64,000 nucleotides of DNA from Mycobacterium spongiae (GTDB taxonomy: Bacteria > Actinomycetota > Actinomycetes > Mycobacteriales > Mycobacteriaceae). Location of the stretch: contig NZ_CP046600.1 of NCBI RefSeq assembly GCF_018278905.1, forward strand, positions 1,116,001 to 1,180,000. Reading direction: 5' to 3'. Under the pieces are notes generated by a model, which did no database searches, was not told where the DNA came from, and was given only the letters and a program-made list of their open reading frames with translations. Positions 40,098 to 49,725 of the stretch are shown here, in pieces (position 1 is the stretch's first letter; every line of letters begins with the position of its first letter). The position numbers and the translations under genes were made by a program.

Positions 40098-41324
40098 ATG
40101 AGCGCCCCGAGTGACGAGCGCACCATCGCTCACCCCATTACCCTCGGCAGCCCGGAGTTCATGGCCGACCAGCACTTCTACTACGACTGGATGCGTCGCG
40201 AGGCCCCGGTCTACTGCGGCCGGATGACACTTCTCGGCGACCAAGACGTTTACTATGTCTCGCGCTACCGCGACTGCCTCGCCGTGGTCACCGACCCCAG
40301 AATCCAACGTGTCGTTCCTGGCGCCGAACCGTTGCCGCTTCCCGCGGCTCTGCGCATGCTCACCGACCACGCCATGATCTACAAGGACGACCCCGAGCAC
40401 ATGCGGCTGCGCAAGCTCGTCAGCCGCCCTTTTACCCCGAAGGCGATCGGCCGCCTCGCCGATCGGGTCGACACGGTCACCCGCGAACTACTCGACGGAA
40501 TGGAATCCGGACAGCGCATCGACCTGCAACAGGACTATGCCTTGCCCGTTCCAACCACCGTGATCAACGAGATGGTCGGCGTACCCGAAACCGACCGGTA
40601 CCGCTTCCGTGGCTTCATCGAGGTGATGGTCGACGGGATTGCCACCTATGGCCTGGAGATGGCTGCGCTGAAGATGGAAGGCTTTATCGACTACCTGCGC
40701 GAGCTGATCGAGCTGCGTCGTGCCGACCCCGGCGAGGACATCCTCACCGGCTTGATCCACACCTGTGAGGACGGCGACACACTGAGTGAAGACGAGATCA
40801 TCGCGATGGTGTTCTTGCTGGTCGCTGCCGGGTATGAGACCACCTACAACCTCATCACCAACGGGGTCGCCGCCCTGTTGACTCACCCCGATCAACTCAG
40901 CCGACTCAAAGAGCAACCCGACTTGATCGACTCCGCGGTCGAGGAAATCTTGCGGTACACGGGCACCGCCGGCAGTACTGAGCCCACTACCTATGCAGCC
41001 GAGGACCTCACCCTGCACAACGTCACCATCCCCCGCGGCGCGCTGGTGCTGGCGCTGTTGGCCTCGGCGAACCGCGACCCCGACGAGTTCCCCGACCCCG
41101 ACACCTTCGATATCGCCCGCACGCCGAATAGCCACCTTGCCTTCAGCAAAGGCAACCACTTCTGCCTTGGCGCGTCGCTGGCCCGCATGGAAACCAAAAT
41201 CGCCATCGCCAACCTGATCGAACGCTTCCCCAACCTGCGCCTCGCCGTGGACCCTGAGGATCTGCGCCTGGTGCCAATCCCGCTGTTCAACCGCCTCGAG
41301 GGGCTGCCCGTCGTGCTCGGCTAA
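40098..41324 (+). CDS. Cytochrome P450
   Basis: A 408-residue soluble bacterial P450. The I-helix oxygen-activation motif is AGYETT (244-249), the K-helix E-x2-R is in EEILR (282-286), and the haem loop is FSKGNHFCLG (349-358) with proximal Cys356. ATG 40098 follows AAAGGA. It is cotranscribed with a GbsR regulator 35 bases upstream. No ferredoxin or ferredoxin reductase gene is adjacent. The CYP family cannot be assigned without a search; the substrate is unknown. Confidence 0.93.
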   Translation: MSAPSDERTIAHPITLGSPEFMADQHFYYDWMRREAPVYCGRMTLLGDQDVYYVSRYRDCLAVVTDPRIQRVVPGAEPLPLPAALRMLTDHAMIYKDDPEHMRLRKLVSRPFTPKAIGRLADRVDTVTRELLDGMESGQRIDLQQDYALPVPTTVINEMVGVPETDRYRFRGFIEVMVDGIATYGLEMAALKMEGFIDYLRELIELRRADPGEDILTGLIHTCEDGDTLSEDEIIAMVFLLVAAGYETTYNLITNGVAALLTHPDQLSRLKEQPDLIDSAVEEILRYTGTAGSTEPTTYAAEDLTLHNVTIPRGALVLALLASANRDPDEFPDPDTFDIARTPNSHLAFSKGNHFCLGASLARMETKIAIANLIERFPNLRLAVDPEDLRLVPIPLFNRLEGLPVVLG

Positions 41325-41397
41325 GGGGCATCGAAACCGCTGTTCTGGGCCGTGTGGCCGTGCTGGGCGGTTCCGACCTGCACTACCCTGGTCTGCT

Positions 41398-43275
41398 ATG
41401 TGCGGAATTGTCGGCTACGTGGGGCCGCGCCCTGCCTGCGAGGTCGTCTTGGACGCGCTGCGCCGGATGGAGTACCGCGGCTACGACTCGTCGGGAATCG
41501 GACTCGTTGACGGTGCCGGCGGACTCACCGTGCGCCGTCGGGCCGGACGGCTAGCCAACCTGGAAGCGGCGGTGGCGGAAATGCCGCCGGAGACGCTGCG
41601 CGGTACTACCGGGCTGGGCCACACCCGCTGGGCCACCCATGGCCGGCCCACGGACCGCAACGCGCATCCGCACCGTGACGCTGCCGGAAAGATTGCCGTC
41701 GTCCACAACGGGATCATCGAGAACTTCGCCAGCTTGCGCCGGGAACTGGAGACTGCCGGGGTCGAGTTCGCCAGCGATACCGATACCGAGGTCGCGGTGC
41801 ACCTGGTGGCACAGGCCTATCACCACGGCGAGACTGCCGGCGATTTCAGTGGTTCAGTCCTGGCCGTGTTGCGTCGGCTGGAAGGCCACTTCACTCTGGT
41901 CTTCGCCAACGCCGACGAACCCGGCACCATCGTCGCCGCCCGCCGCTCGACGCCGCTGGTTCTCGGCATCGGCGATGGCGAGATATTCGTGGGCTCCGAT
42001 GTGGCCGCATTCATCCCGCACACTCGCCACGCGGTCGAACTCGGCCAAGGACAGGCGGTGGTCATCACCGCAGACGGCTACCGGATCACCGATTTCGACG
42101 GCAACGACGAGCTGCAAGCCGGTAAGGACTTCCGGGAGTTTCATATCGACTGGGACCTGGCTGCTGCCGAAAAGGGCGGCTACGAGTACTTCATGCTCAA
42201 AGAGATCGCCGAACAACCCACCGCCGTGGCCGACACCCTGCTCGGGCATTTCGTGGACGGCCGGATCGTGCTCGACGAGCAGCGGCTATCGGATCAGGAA
42301 CTGCGCGAGATCGACAAGGTATTCGTGGTCGCCTGTGGCACCGCCTATCACTCCGGGCTGCTGGCCAAGTACGCGATCGAGCACTGGACGCGACTGCCAG
42401 TGGAGGTCGAGCTCGCCAGCGAATTCCGCTACCGGGACCCGGTTCTGGACCGCAGCACCTTGGTGGTGGCGATCTCGCAGTCCGGCGAGACCGCCGACAC
42501 CCTGGAAGCGGTCCGCCACGCCAAGGAACAGAAGGCCAAGGTACTGGCGATTTGCAACACCAACGGATCCCAAATACCGCGGGAGTGTGACGCGGTGCTC
42601 TACACACGCGCCGGCCCGGAGATTGGCGTGGCCTCGACCAAAACCTTCCTTGCCCAGATTGCCGCGAACTACCTCCTCGGTCTGGCGTTGGCTCAGGCCC
42701 GCGGAACGAAATACCCCGACGAGGTCGAGCGCGAGTACCACGAGCTCGAAGTGATGCCTGACCGGGTGGCCCGGGTGATCGCGGCGATCGAACCGGTCGC
42801 CGATCTGGCCTATCGGTTTGCGCAGTCGTCGGCCGTGCTGTTTCTCGGGCGCCACGTCGGCTACCCGGTGGCCCTGGAAGGCGCGCTGAAGCTCAAGGAA
42901 TTGGCCTATATGCACGCCGAGGGTTTCGCGGCAGGTGAGCTCAAACACGGCCCTATCGCACTGATCGAAGACGACCTGCCCGTCATCGTGGTCATGCCTT
43001 CACCCAAGGGGGCAGCGACATTACACGCAAAGCTCTTGTCCAATATCCGCGAAATTCAGACCCGTGGCGCGGTGACCATCGTGATCGCCGAGGAGGGCGA
43101 CGACACCGTACGCCCCTACGCCGATCACCTGATCGAAATCCCGGCGGTGTCAACGCTACTGCAGCCGCTGTTGTCGACCATCCCGCTTCAGGTCTTCGCC
43201 GCGGCGGTAGCCCAAGCACGCGGGTACGATGTCGACAAACCGCGGAATCTGGCCAAGTCGGTCACCGTGGAGTAG
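41398..43275 (+). CDS. glmS: Glutamine-fructose-6-phosphate aminotransferase
   Basis: Makes glucosamine-6-phosphate from fructose-6-phosphate and glutamine. A 625-residue protein with the N-terminal glutaminase nucleophile Cys2 (MCGIVGYVG) and two SIS sugar-isomerase domains ('ACGTAYHSGLLAKYAIE', 'ISQSGETADTLEAVRHAK', 'GRHVGYPVALEGALKLKE', 'AEGFAAGELKHGPIAL'). The C-terminus is the standard 'PRNLAKSVTVE'. The start of a short plus-strand run with a membrane protein, nnr and gadB. Confidence 0.97.
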   Translation: MCGIVGYVGPRPACEVVLDALRRMEYRGYDSSGIGLVDGAGGLTVRRRAGRLANLEAAVAEMPPETLRGTTGLGHTRWATHGRPTDRNAHPHRDAAGKIAVVHNGIIENFASLRRELETAGVEFASDTDTEVAVHLVAQAYHHGETAGDFSGSVLAVLRRLEGHFTLVFANADEPGTIVAARRSTPLVLGIGDGEIFVGSDVAAFIPHTRHAVELGQGQAVVITADGYRITDFDGNDELQAGKDFREFHIDWDLAAAEKGGYEYFMLKEIAEQPTAVADTLLGHFVDGRIVLDEQRLSDQELREIDKVFVVACGTAYHSGLLAKYAIEHWTRLPVEVELASEFRYRDPVLDRSTLVVAISQSGETADTLEAVRHAKEQKAKVLAICNTNGSQIPRECDAVLYTRAGPEIGVASTKTFLAQIAANYLLGLALAQARGTKYPDEVEREYHELEVMPDRVARVIAAIEPVADLAYRFAQSSAVLFLGRHVGYPVALEGALKLKELAYMHAEGFAAGELKHGPIALIEDDLPVIVVMPSPKGAATLHAKLLSNIREIQTRGAVTIVIAEEGDDTVRPYADHLIEIPAVSTLLQPLLSTIPLQVFAAAVAQARGYDVDKPRNLAKSVTVE

Positions 43276-43289
43276 ACGCGCTGCATAGG

Positions 43290-44021
43290 GTGGACGCCGT
43301 GGCGAACGCATCGGTGTTGGCGCGACTGCGGTCATTGGCGCTGACGGTGTGGCACTTCATCACTGGAGCGCCTTTGACGTACACCTGGCTGGTCGCATTG
43401 ATGGTTACGACCGCCATCCAGAACCACCTGACTGGGCGCAAGTTGCACACGGTGCTGCTGCACCGTTCCACCAACATCTACGAGCTGGGAACGGATCCGC
43501 TCGAAGTGCTGTTCTCCAGCTTGCTGTGGATCGATGGAAAGAACCTGGAACCGTATCTGCTGCTGTTCACCATATTTCTGGCGCCCGCTGAGCACTGGCT
43601 TGGTCACTTGCGTTGGCTCACAGTGGGACTGACCACCCATATCGGCGCTACCTATGTCAGCGAAGGAATGCTCTACCTGGCGATCCACCATCGCGAAGCA
43701 TCGGAGAGGCTGCTGCACTCTCGCGATATCGGGGTCAGCTACTTCCTGGTCGGCGTGATGGCCGTGCTGACCTATCACATTGTGAAGCCGTGGCGCTGGG
43801 GTTATCTCGGGGTGTTGTTCGTCATCTTCGGTTTTCCGCTGATCACGATGGACAAGACCGAGCTGGACTTCAGCGCGATCGGTCACTTCGTGTCGATCTT
43901 GATTGGCTTGGCCTTTTACCCGATGGCCCGCGACCGAAGAGGCGCGCCGCTGAATCCGGCCAGAATCAAAGCGATGCTTCGGCGAGGCCGAGGCGTCGAT
44001 GCGACCGACCCGCGAGCATGA
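43290..44021 (+). CDS. Rhomboid-like integral membrane protein
   Basis: A 243-residue protein with about five or six hydrophobic segments ('APLTYTWLVALMVTTAIQ', 'EPYLLLFTIFLAPAEHWLG', 'GVSYFLVGVMAVLTYHIV', 'WGYLGVLFVIFGFPLITM', 'IGHFVSILIGLAFYP'). The 'HWLGHLRWLTVGLTTHIGATYVSEG' helix and conserved His residues recall rhomboid-like membrane proteins, but no Gly-x-Ser catalytic motif is visible, so protease activity is doubtful. GTG 43290 is used; GTG 43299 is also possible. It sits between glmS and nnr. Confidence 0.7.
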   Translation: MDAVANASVLARLRSLALTVWHFITGAPLTYTWLVALMVTTAIQNHLTGRKLHTVLLHRSTNIYELGTDPLEVLFSSLLWIDGKNLEPYLLLFTIFLAPAEHWLGHLRWLTVGLTTHIGATYVSEGMLYLAIHHREASERLLHSRDIGVSYFLVGVMAVLTYHIVKPWRWGYLGVLFVIFGFPLITMDKTELDFSAIGHFVSILIGLAFYPMARDRRGAPLNPARIKAMLRRGRGVDATDPRA

Positions 44022-44034
44022 AATCCTGACTCTG

Positions 44035-45459
44035 ATGCGGCATTACTACTCCGTCGACGCCATCCGCGACGCCGAAGCGCCCTTGCTGGCCAGCTTGGCC
44101 GACGGTGCGCTGATGCGGCGCGCGGCCTACGGGCTGGCCACGGCGATCATCGCTGAGATGACCAAGCGCTTCGGTGGGGTAGCGGGCCGCCGGGTGTGCG
44201 CGGTTGTCGGCTCCGGGGACAATGGCGGTGACGCGCTGTGGGCCGCGACCTTCGTGCGCCGCCGCGGCGCGGCCGCCGACGCGGTGCTGCTCAACCCGGA
44301 CCGAACCCACCGCAAGGCGCTCGCAGCGTTCACCAAATCCGGCGGCCGCGTTGTCGAGAGTATATCGGCGGCAACGGATCTCGTCATCGACGGGGTAGTG
44401 GGTATTTCCGGCTCGGGCCCCCTGCGCCCGGCCGCGGCCAAGGTGTTCGACGCCGTGGACCAAGCCGGTATCCCCGTGATTGCGGTCGACATCCCCAGCG
44501 GTATGGACGTGGCGACGGGCGCGATCACCGGTCCCGCTGTGCACGCCGCGTCCACTGTCACCTTCGGAGGCCTGAAACCCGTGCACGCGCTCGCCGACTG
44601 CGGCCGGGTCACACTGGTCGACATCGGCTTGGAATTGCCGGCTACCGACATGCTGGGGTTCGAGGCTGCCGATGTGGCTGCGCGCTGGCCGGTACCGGGT
44701 CCCCACGACGACAAATACACCCAGGGCGTGACGGGCATCATGGCCGGTTCGTCGACATATCCGGGCGCGGCGGTGCTGTGCACCGGGGCGGCTGTTGCGG
44801 CCACCTCGGGGATGGTCCGCTACGCCGGCACGGCGGGTGCCGAGGTGCTCGCGCAGTGGCCGGAAGTCATCGCCTCGCCCACCCCGGCTGCCGCCGGCCG
44901 GGTCCAGGCCTGGGTGGTGGGGCCGGGGCTGGGCACCTCGGACGCAGAGGCGGCCGGGGCCTTGTGGTTCGCGTTGGATACCGACCTGCCGGTGCTGGTC
45001 GACGCGGACGGACTGACCATGCTGGCAGCCCATCCCGATCTGGTGGCCAACCGCAACGCGCCCACGGTGCTGACGCCGCACGCCGGCGAGTTCGCCCGAC
45101 TGGCGGGGGCGCCCCCCGGAGATGACCGGGTGGACTCCTGTCGTCGGCTTGCCGACACGCTGGGGGCAACCATCCTGCTCAAGGGCAATGTCACCGTCAT
45201 CGCCGATCCCGGCGGCCCGGTCTACCTGAATCCGGCCGGACAGTCCTGGGCGGCGACGGCAGGCTCCGGCGACGTGCTGTCGGGGATGATCGGGGCGCTG
45301 CTAGCTTCCGGGCTGCCCGCGGTCGAGGCCGCCGCCGCGGCAGCGTTCGTGCACGCGCGCGCCGCCGCGCTGTCAGCCGCCCACCCCGGCCCTGGCGAGG
45401 CACCCACCTCGGCGTCACGAATCGTCTCCCACGTCCGGGCCGCTGTGGCGGCCCTCTAA
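44035..45459 (+). CDS. nnr: Bifunctional NAD(P)HX epimerase/ADP-dependent NAD(P)HX dehydratase
   Basis: Repairs hydrated NADH/NADPH. The N-terminal YjeF domain (about 1-210; 'VVGSGDNGGDALWAATFVRRRGAAADAVLL', 'VDIPSGMDVATG') is the epimerase. The C-terminal ribokinase-like domain (about 225-470; 'TPHAGEFARL', 'LLKGNVTVI', 'AATAGSGDVLSGMIGALLA') is the dehydratase. ATG 44035 (MRHYYSVD) matches the recalled M. tuberculosis start; the longer frame has 12 extra residues. It begins 13 bases after the preceding gene. Confidence 0.93.
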   Translation: MRHYYSVDAIRDAEAPLLASLADGALMRRAAYGLATAIIAEMTKRFGGVAGRRVCAVVGSGDNGGDALWAATFVRRRGAAADAVLLNPDRTHRKALAAFTKSGGRVVESISAATDLVIDGVVGISGSGPLRPAAAKVFDAVDQAGIPVIAVDIPSGMDVATGAITGPAVHAASTVTFGGLKPVHALADCGRVTLVDIGLELPATDMLGFEAADVAARWPVPGPHDDKYTQGVTGIMAGSSTYPGAAVLCTGAAVAATSGMVRYAGTAGAEVLAQWPEVIASPTPAAAGRVQAWVVGPGLGTSDAEAAGALWFALDTDLPVLVDADGLTMLAAHPDLVANRNAPTVLTPHAGEFARLAGAPPGDDRVDSCRRLADTLGATILLKGNVTVIADPGGPVYLNPAGQSWAATAGSGDVLSGMIGALLASGLPAVEAAAAAAFVHARAAALSAAHPGPGEAPTSASRIVSHVRAAVAAL

Positions 45460-45494
45460 CTCCGCTAGCCCGCCCGCCACCGAAAGGATTCGTC

Positions 45495-46880
45495 GTGTCC
45501 CGCAGCCACCCGTCTGTGCCCGCGCATTCGATCGCCCCCGCATACACCGGCCGGATGTTCACCGCGCCGATACCGGCATTGCGTATGCCCGACGAGTCGA
45601 TGGATCCGGAGGCCGCCTACCGCTTCATCCACGACGAGCTGATGCTTGACGGCAGCTCCAGGCTGAATCTGGCCACGTTCGTCACCACCTGGATGGACCC
45701 CGAGGCCGAGAAGCTGATGGCCGAGACATTCGACAAGAACATGATCGACAAGGACGAGTACCCCGCGACGGCGGCCATCGAAGCGCGCTGCGTGTCCATG
45801 GTTGCCGACCTGTTCCACGCCGAGGACCTCACCGATCACGACCCCGACAGCGCCACCGGCGTGTCCACCGTCGGCTCCAGCGAGGCGGTGATGCTCGGCG
45901 GCCTGGCACTGAAGTGGCGCTGGCGGCAGCGCGTGGGCGACAACTGGCAGCGCCGGACTCCGAACCTGGTGATGGGCTCCAATGTTCAGGTCGTGTGGGA
46001 GAAGTTCTGCCGCTACTTCGACGTCGAACCCCGCTACCTGCCGATGGAGAGGGGACGCTACGTCATCACGCCGGAGCAAGTGATTGACGCCGTCGACGAG
46101 GACACAATCGGGGTGGTAGCGATCCTGGGCACCACCTACACCGGTGAACTCGAACCCATCGCGGAAATCTGCGCCGCCCTCGACAAACTGGCAGCTAGCG
46201 GCGGCGTCGACGTCCCGGTGCACGTCGACGCTGCCAGCGGGGGTTTCGTCGTGCCGTTTCTGCATCCGGATCTGCAGTGGGACTTCCGGCTTCCGCGGGT
46301 GGTGTCGATCAACGTCAGCGGCCATAAATACGGCTTGACCTATCCAGGTGTCGGGTTCGTGGTGTGGCGCAGCCGCGAGCACCTGCCCGAGGAGTTGGTT
46401 TTCCGGGTCAACTACCTGGGCGGCGACATGCCGACCTTTACGTTGAACTTTTCCCGCCCCGGCAACCAGGTCGTGGGCCAGTACTACAACTTCCTGCGGC
46501 TGGGCCGGGACGGGTACACCAAGGTCATGGCGGCCCTGTCGCAGACCGCGCGATGGTTGGCTGAGCAGCTGCGTGCCCGGGACCACTTTGAGCTGATCTC
46601 AGACGGTTCGGCGATCCCGGTGGTCAGTTTTCGCCTCGCTGGTGACCCCGGCTACACGGAGTTCGACATCTCCCACGAGCTGCGAACCTTCGGCTGGCAG
46701 GTACCCGCCTACACGATGCCCGACAATGCCACCGACGTCTCGGTGCTCCGCGTCGTGGTGCGGGAAGGCCTTTCCGCCGACCTGGCTCGGTCGTTGCACG
46801 ACGACGCCACAGCCGCCATGGCCACCCTGGACAAACTCAAGCCGGGCGGGCGTTCCGACGGCCACCACTTCGCGCACTGA
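45495..46880 (+). CDS. gadB: Glutamate decarboxylase
   Basis: A PLP-dependent enzyme of 461 residues that makes GABA from glutamate, consuming a proton. The PLP lysine is in 'NVSGHKYGLTYPGVGF', the cofactor Asp/Ala segment is 'VHVDAASGGFVVPF', and 'TVGSSEAVMLGGLALK' is the phosphate region. GTG 45495 follows GAAAGGA. It is 35 bases after nnr. It may serve acid resistance or a GABA shunt; an antiporter is not adjacent. Confidence 0.94.
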   Translation: MSRSHPSVPAHSIAPAYTGRMFTAPIPALRMPDESMDPEAAYRFIHDELMLDGSSRLNLATFVTTWMDPEAEKLMAETFDKNMIDKDEYPATAAIEARCVSMVADLFHAEDLTDHDPDSATGVSTVGSSEAVMLGGLALKWRWRQRVGDNWQRRTPNLVMGSNVQVVWEKFCRYFDVEPRYLPMERGRYVITPEQVIDAVDEDTIGVVAILGTTYTGELEPIAEICAALDKLAASGGVDVPVHVDAASGGFVVPFLHPDLQWDFRLPRVVSINVSGHKYGLTYPGVGFVVWRSREHLPEELVFRVNYLGGDMPTFTLNFSRPGNQVVGQYYNFLRLGRDGYTKVMAALSQTARWLAEQLRARDHFELISDGSAIPVVSFRLAGDPGYTEFDISHELRTFGWQVPAYTMPDNATDVSVLRVVVREGLSADLARSLHDDATAAMATLDKLKPGGRSDGHHFAH

Positions 46881-46951
46881 CTCACCTCGGCGGCCGCTCT
46901 GCCAGAATGGCGGCTGCGTACTGACATACCGAAGAAGGGGAGCACGACCTC

Positions 46952-48121
46952 GTGGCCGTTTCGCCGATAGCTCTTGCGCCGGGTGTTCTCGCCCAGGCCG
47001 AGGTGGATCTGGGTGCTATCGCGCACAACGTGGGGGTGTTGCGCGAGCACGCCGGCCGAGCGGGGGTGATGGCTGTCGTCAAGGCCGACGGCTACGGTCA
47101 CGGTGCAACAGCGGTGGCGCGTGCCGCGCTGAGCGCCGGTGCGGCCGAACTGGGCGTCGCGACCGTCGACGAGGCGCTCGCCTTGCGCGCTGACGGCATC
47201 ACCGCGCCGGTGCTGGCCTGGTTGCATGCCCCCGGGATCGACTTCGCGCCGGCCGTGCTCGCCGACGTCGAGATCGCAGTGTCCTCGGTGCGCCAGCTCG
47301 ATGAGCTGCTCGCCGCGGTGGGTCGGACCGGGCGGACGGCGACGGTCACGGTCAAAGTCGACACCGGGCTGAACCGCAACGGTGTCGCTCCAGCCGACTA
47401 CCCGTCAATGCTGGCTGCCCTAGGTCGAGCCGCCAGCGCGGACGCTGTCCGGCTGCGTGGCCTGATGTCGCACATGGTCTACGCCGACGAGCCGCACAAG
47501 TCAATCAACGACCTTCAGGCCCAACGGTTCAGCGAAATGCTGGCGCAGGCCCGTGATCAGGGTGTGCGGTTCGAGGTGGCGCACCTGTCGAACTCATCAG
47601 CCACCATGGCGCGTCCCGACCTGACCTTCGACCTGGTTCGACCCGGTATTGCGGTGTACGGGCTCAGCCCGGTGCCCAAGCTGGGCGACATGGGGCTCCT
47701 ACCGGCGATGACGGTGAAATGCGCTGTCGCGTTGGTGAAGTCGGTTCGAGCCGGGGAGGGAGTGTCGTATGGACACACCTGGATTGCGCCCCATGACACG
47801 AATGTGGCACTGCTACCGATCGGCTACGCAGACGGCGTCTTCCGTGCACTGAGCGGTCGCGTGGATGTGCTGATCAACGGTCGGCGGCGGCCCGGTGTAG
47901 GGCGAATCTGCATGGACCAGTTCGTCGTCGACATTGGCCCCGGTCGGCCGGACGTGGCCGAGGGTGACGAGGCAATCCTCTTCGGCCCCGGCACCCATGG
48001 TGAGCCGACCGCGCAGGATTGGGCAGATCTGCTGGGCACCATTCACTACGAGGTGGTTACCAGCCCGCGCGGTCGGATCACCAGGACCTACCGCGAGGCC
48101 GAAACCGTTGAGCCGCTATAA
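46952..48121 (+). CDS. alr: Alanine racemase
   Basis: Provides D-alanine for peptidoglycan. A 389-residue PLP fold-type III enzyme: the PLP lysine is in '[13 protein letters not shown]', the catalytic Tyr in '[10 protein letters not shown]', and '[13 protein letters not shown]' is the substrate-carboxylate region. GTG 46952 follows GAAGAAGGGGAG. Its last 14 bases overlap the next gene's proposed start. Confidence 0.96.
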   Translation: MAVSPIALAPGVLAQAEVDLGAIAHNVGVLREHAGRAGVMAVVKADGYGHGATAVARAALSAGAAELGVATVDEALALRADGITAPVLAWLHAPGIDFAPAVLADVEIAVSSVRQLDELLAAVGRTGRTATVTVKVDTGLNRNGVAPADYPSMLAALGRAASADAVRLRGLMSHMVYADEPHKSINDLQAQRFSEMLAQARDQGVRFEVAHLSNSSATMARPDLTFDLVRPGIAVYGLSPVPKLGDMGLLPAMTVKCAVALVKSVRAGEGVSYGHTWIAPHDTNVALLPIGYADGVFRALSGRVDVLINGRRRPGVGRICMDQFVVDIGPGRPDVAEGDEAILFGPGTHGEPTAQDWADLLGTIHYEVVTSPRGRITRTYREAETVEPL

Positions 48122-49244
48122 GACCCGCAGGCGCCAGCGGGGCAAGGCCTGGCTCGCGGGAAGCGCCGGGCTGACCGCGGTCGCGACGATTGTCGGGGCA
48201 TCGGCTCGCCGGTCGATGGCCGAACGCGCTGATGTCCTCGACGATCCGTATGCCAACGAGGATTTCGAGAGGTTGGACAGCGATCGCGGCCGCGTCGTGA
48301 CCACGTCCGACGGTGTGTCCCTGATCGTGCGGGAGGCCGGTCCGGAGGATGCCCCGGTAACTGTCATCTTCGCCCACGGATTCTGTCTGCGCATGGGCGC
48401 CTTCCACTTTCAGCGGATGCGGCTGGGCGACCTTTGGGGTTCGCAGGTCCGGATGGTCTTTTATGACCAACGTGGACACGGTCAGTCCGGTGATGGCGCG
48501 CCTGAGTCCTACTCGCTGACGCAACTTGGCCAGGATTTGGAGGCCGTGCTGCAGGCGAGGGCGCCTCGCGGCATGGTGGTGTTGGTCGGCCATTCCATGG
48601 GCGGCATGACCGTGTTGTCACATGCTCGGCAGTTCCCCGAGCGGTATGGTCGCCGGATCATCGGCGCCGCATTGATCTCTTCGGCAGCCGAAGGGGTGAC
48701 ACGGTCACCGCTGGGGGAGTTCCTGAAGAATCCGGCGCTGGAAGCGATCCGGTTCACCGCGCGCTCTGCGCCGACACTGCTGCACCGCGGCCGAAATGCA
48801 TCGCGATCACTGATCGGTCCCATCCTGCGGGCGGCGTCTTATAGCGACCTTCAGGTCAGCCGAAGTCTCGACGCCTTCTCGCAGCGGATGATGAACGAGA
48901 CCCCGATCGCTACCTTGGTGGGCTTCCTGAACGCCCTGGAGGTGCACGACGAGACGGCGGGGCTCTGGACGTTGCTGAAGATTCCGACCCTTATCGCTTG
49001 CGGCGACCACGATCTGCTCACCCCGGATGAATATTCTCGCAAGATGGCGGCGTCGCTACCTCAGTCCGAACTGGTCATCGTCTCGGGTGCCAGTCATCTG
49101 GCGCTGCTGGACAAGCCCGATGCCATCAACGAGGGGCTCGTTCGCCTCGTCAACCGGGCTATTCCCAGCAAGATGGCGCTGCGGTACCGGCGGTTCGGGG
49201 AAGGATATCGCCGGATCGGAGAACGGCTCCGACGCCGTGGGTGA
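48108..49244 (+). CDS. Alpha/beta-hydrolase with N-terminal membrane anchor
   Basis: A 378-residue protein. A basic N-terminus and a hydrophobic helix ('[16 protein letters not shown]') precede an alpha/beta-hydrolase domain with oxyanion loop '[15 protein letters not shown]', nucleophile 'GHSMGGMT', Asp in '[10 protein letters not shown]' and His in '[12 protein letters not shown]'. TTG 48108 is proposed because GAGG lies eight bases upstream and it overlaps alr by 14 bases, an arrangement often seen in actinobacteria; the very long upstream frame is a shadow of alr. Its TGA overlaps the tsaE start. Substrate unknown. Confidence 0.83.
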   Translation: MSRYKTRRRQRGKAWLAGSAGLTAVATIVGASARRSMAERADVLDDPYANEDFERLDSDRGRVVTTSDGVSLIVREAGPEDAPVTVIFAHGFCLRMGAFHFQRMRLGDLWGSQVRMVFYDQRGHGQSGDGAPESYSLTQLGQDLEAVLQARAPRGMVVLVGHSMGGMTVLSHARQFPERYGRRIIGAALISSAAEGVTRSPLGEFLKNPALEAIRFTARSAPTLLHRGRNASRSLIGPILRAASYSDLQVSRSLDAFSQRMMNETPIATLVGFLNALEVHDETAGLWTLLKIPTLIACGDHDLLTPDEYSRKMAASLPQSELVIVSGASHLALLDKPDAINEGLVRLVNRAIPSKMALRYRRFGEGYRRIGERLRRRG

Positions 49245-49725
49245 GAGGGGCGTGGATGGCGGCGACCTGCCTGCCGGTGGGACTGCGAACCTGGCGCATG
49301 CCGAAGACACCGTAGCGCTGGGGTCCCGACTGGGTGAACAGCTGCGCGCGGGCGACGTCGTCGTGCTCTCTGGTCCGCTTGGTGCTGGAAAAACCGTGCT
49401 GGCCAAAGGGATTGCGGCCGCGATGGATGTCGATGGACCGGTCACGTCGCCGACGTACGTGCTGGCCCGGGTACACCGTGCTCGACGGCCGGGTATGCCG
49501 GCGATGATTCACGTCGACGTGTACCGGTTGTTGGACCACCAGCGAGCGGATCTGCTGGGTGAACTCGACTCACTGGATCTCGACACCGATCTCGACGATG
49601 CGGTTGTCGTGGTGGAATGGGGCGAAGGACTCGCTGAACGCCTCTCCGAGCGCCACCTCGACGTCCGCCTGGAGCGAGTCCGCCACTCCGACGTGCGGGT
49701 CGCGACCTGGAAGTGGGGAAGCTGA
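49237..49725 (+). CDS. tsaE: tRNA t6A biosynthesis ATPase TsaE
   Basis: A 162-residue P-loop ATPase partner of TsaB/TsaD in making N6-threonylcarbamoyl-adenosine 37 of tRNA. Walker A is 'SGPLGAGKTVLAKGIA', the TsaE motif is 'VTSPTYVLARVH', and the Walker B-like segment is 'AVVVVEWGE'. Start GTG 49237 (GTG 49252 is an alternative). It overlaps the hydrolase stop by eight bases and tsaB by one base. Confidence 0.92.
   Translation: MGERGVDGGDLPAGGTANLAHAEDTVALGSRLGEQLRAGDVVVLSGPLGAGKTVLAKGIAAAMDVDGPVTSPTYVLARVHRARRPGMPAMIHVDVYRLLDHQRADLLGELDSLDLDTDLDDAVVVVEWGEGLAERLSERHLDVRLERVRHSDVRVATWKWGS

Noticed and set aside
41639..42754. A 371-residue plus-strand frame within glmS
   Set aside because: Out-of-frame, Pro/Ser/Arg-rich shadow; glmS motifs are in the other frame.
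43290..44021. Calling the membrane protein an active rhomboid protease
   Set aside because: No Gly-x-Ser catalytic motif is visible, so only a rhomboid-like label is given.
43966..45081. A 371-residue minus-strand frame opposite nnr
   Set aside because: Arg/Gly/His-rich antisense shadow with no recognisable domain.
47934..48107. 58-residue upstream extension of the hydrolase gene inside alr
   Set aside because: It lies wholly in another frame of alr; TTG 48108 has a ribosome-binding site and a normal signal-anchor follows.
49027..49236. 70-residue upstream extension of tsaE
   Set aside because: It overlaps the hydrolase gene and does not match TsaE proteins.
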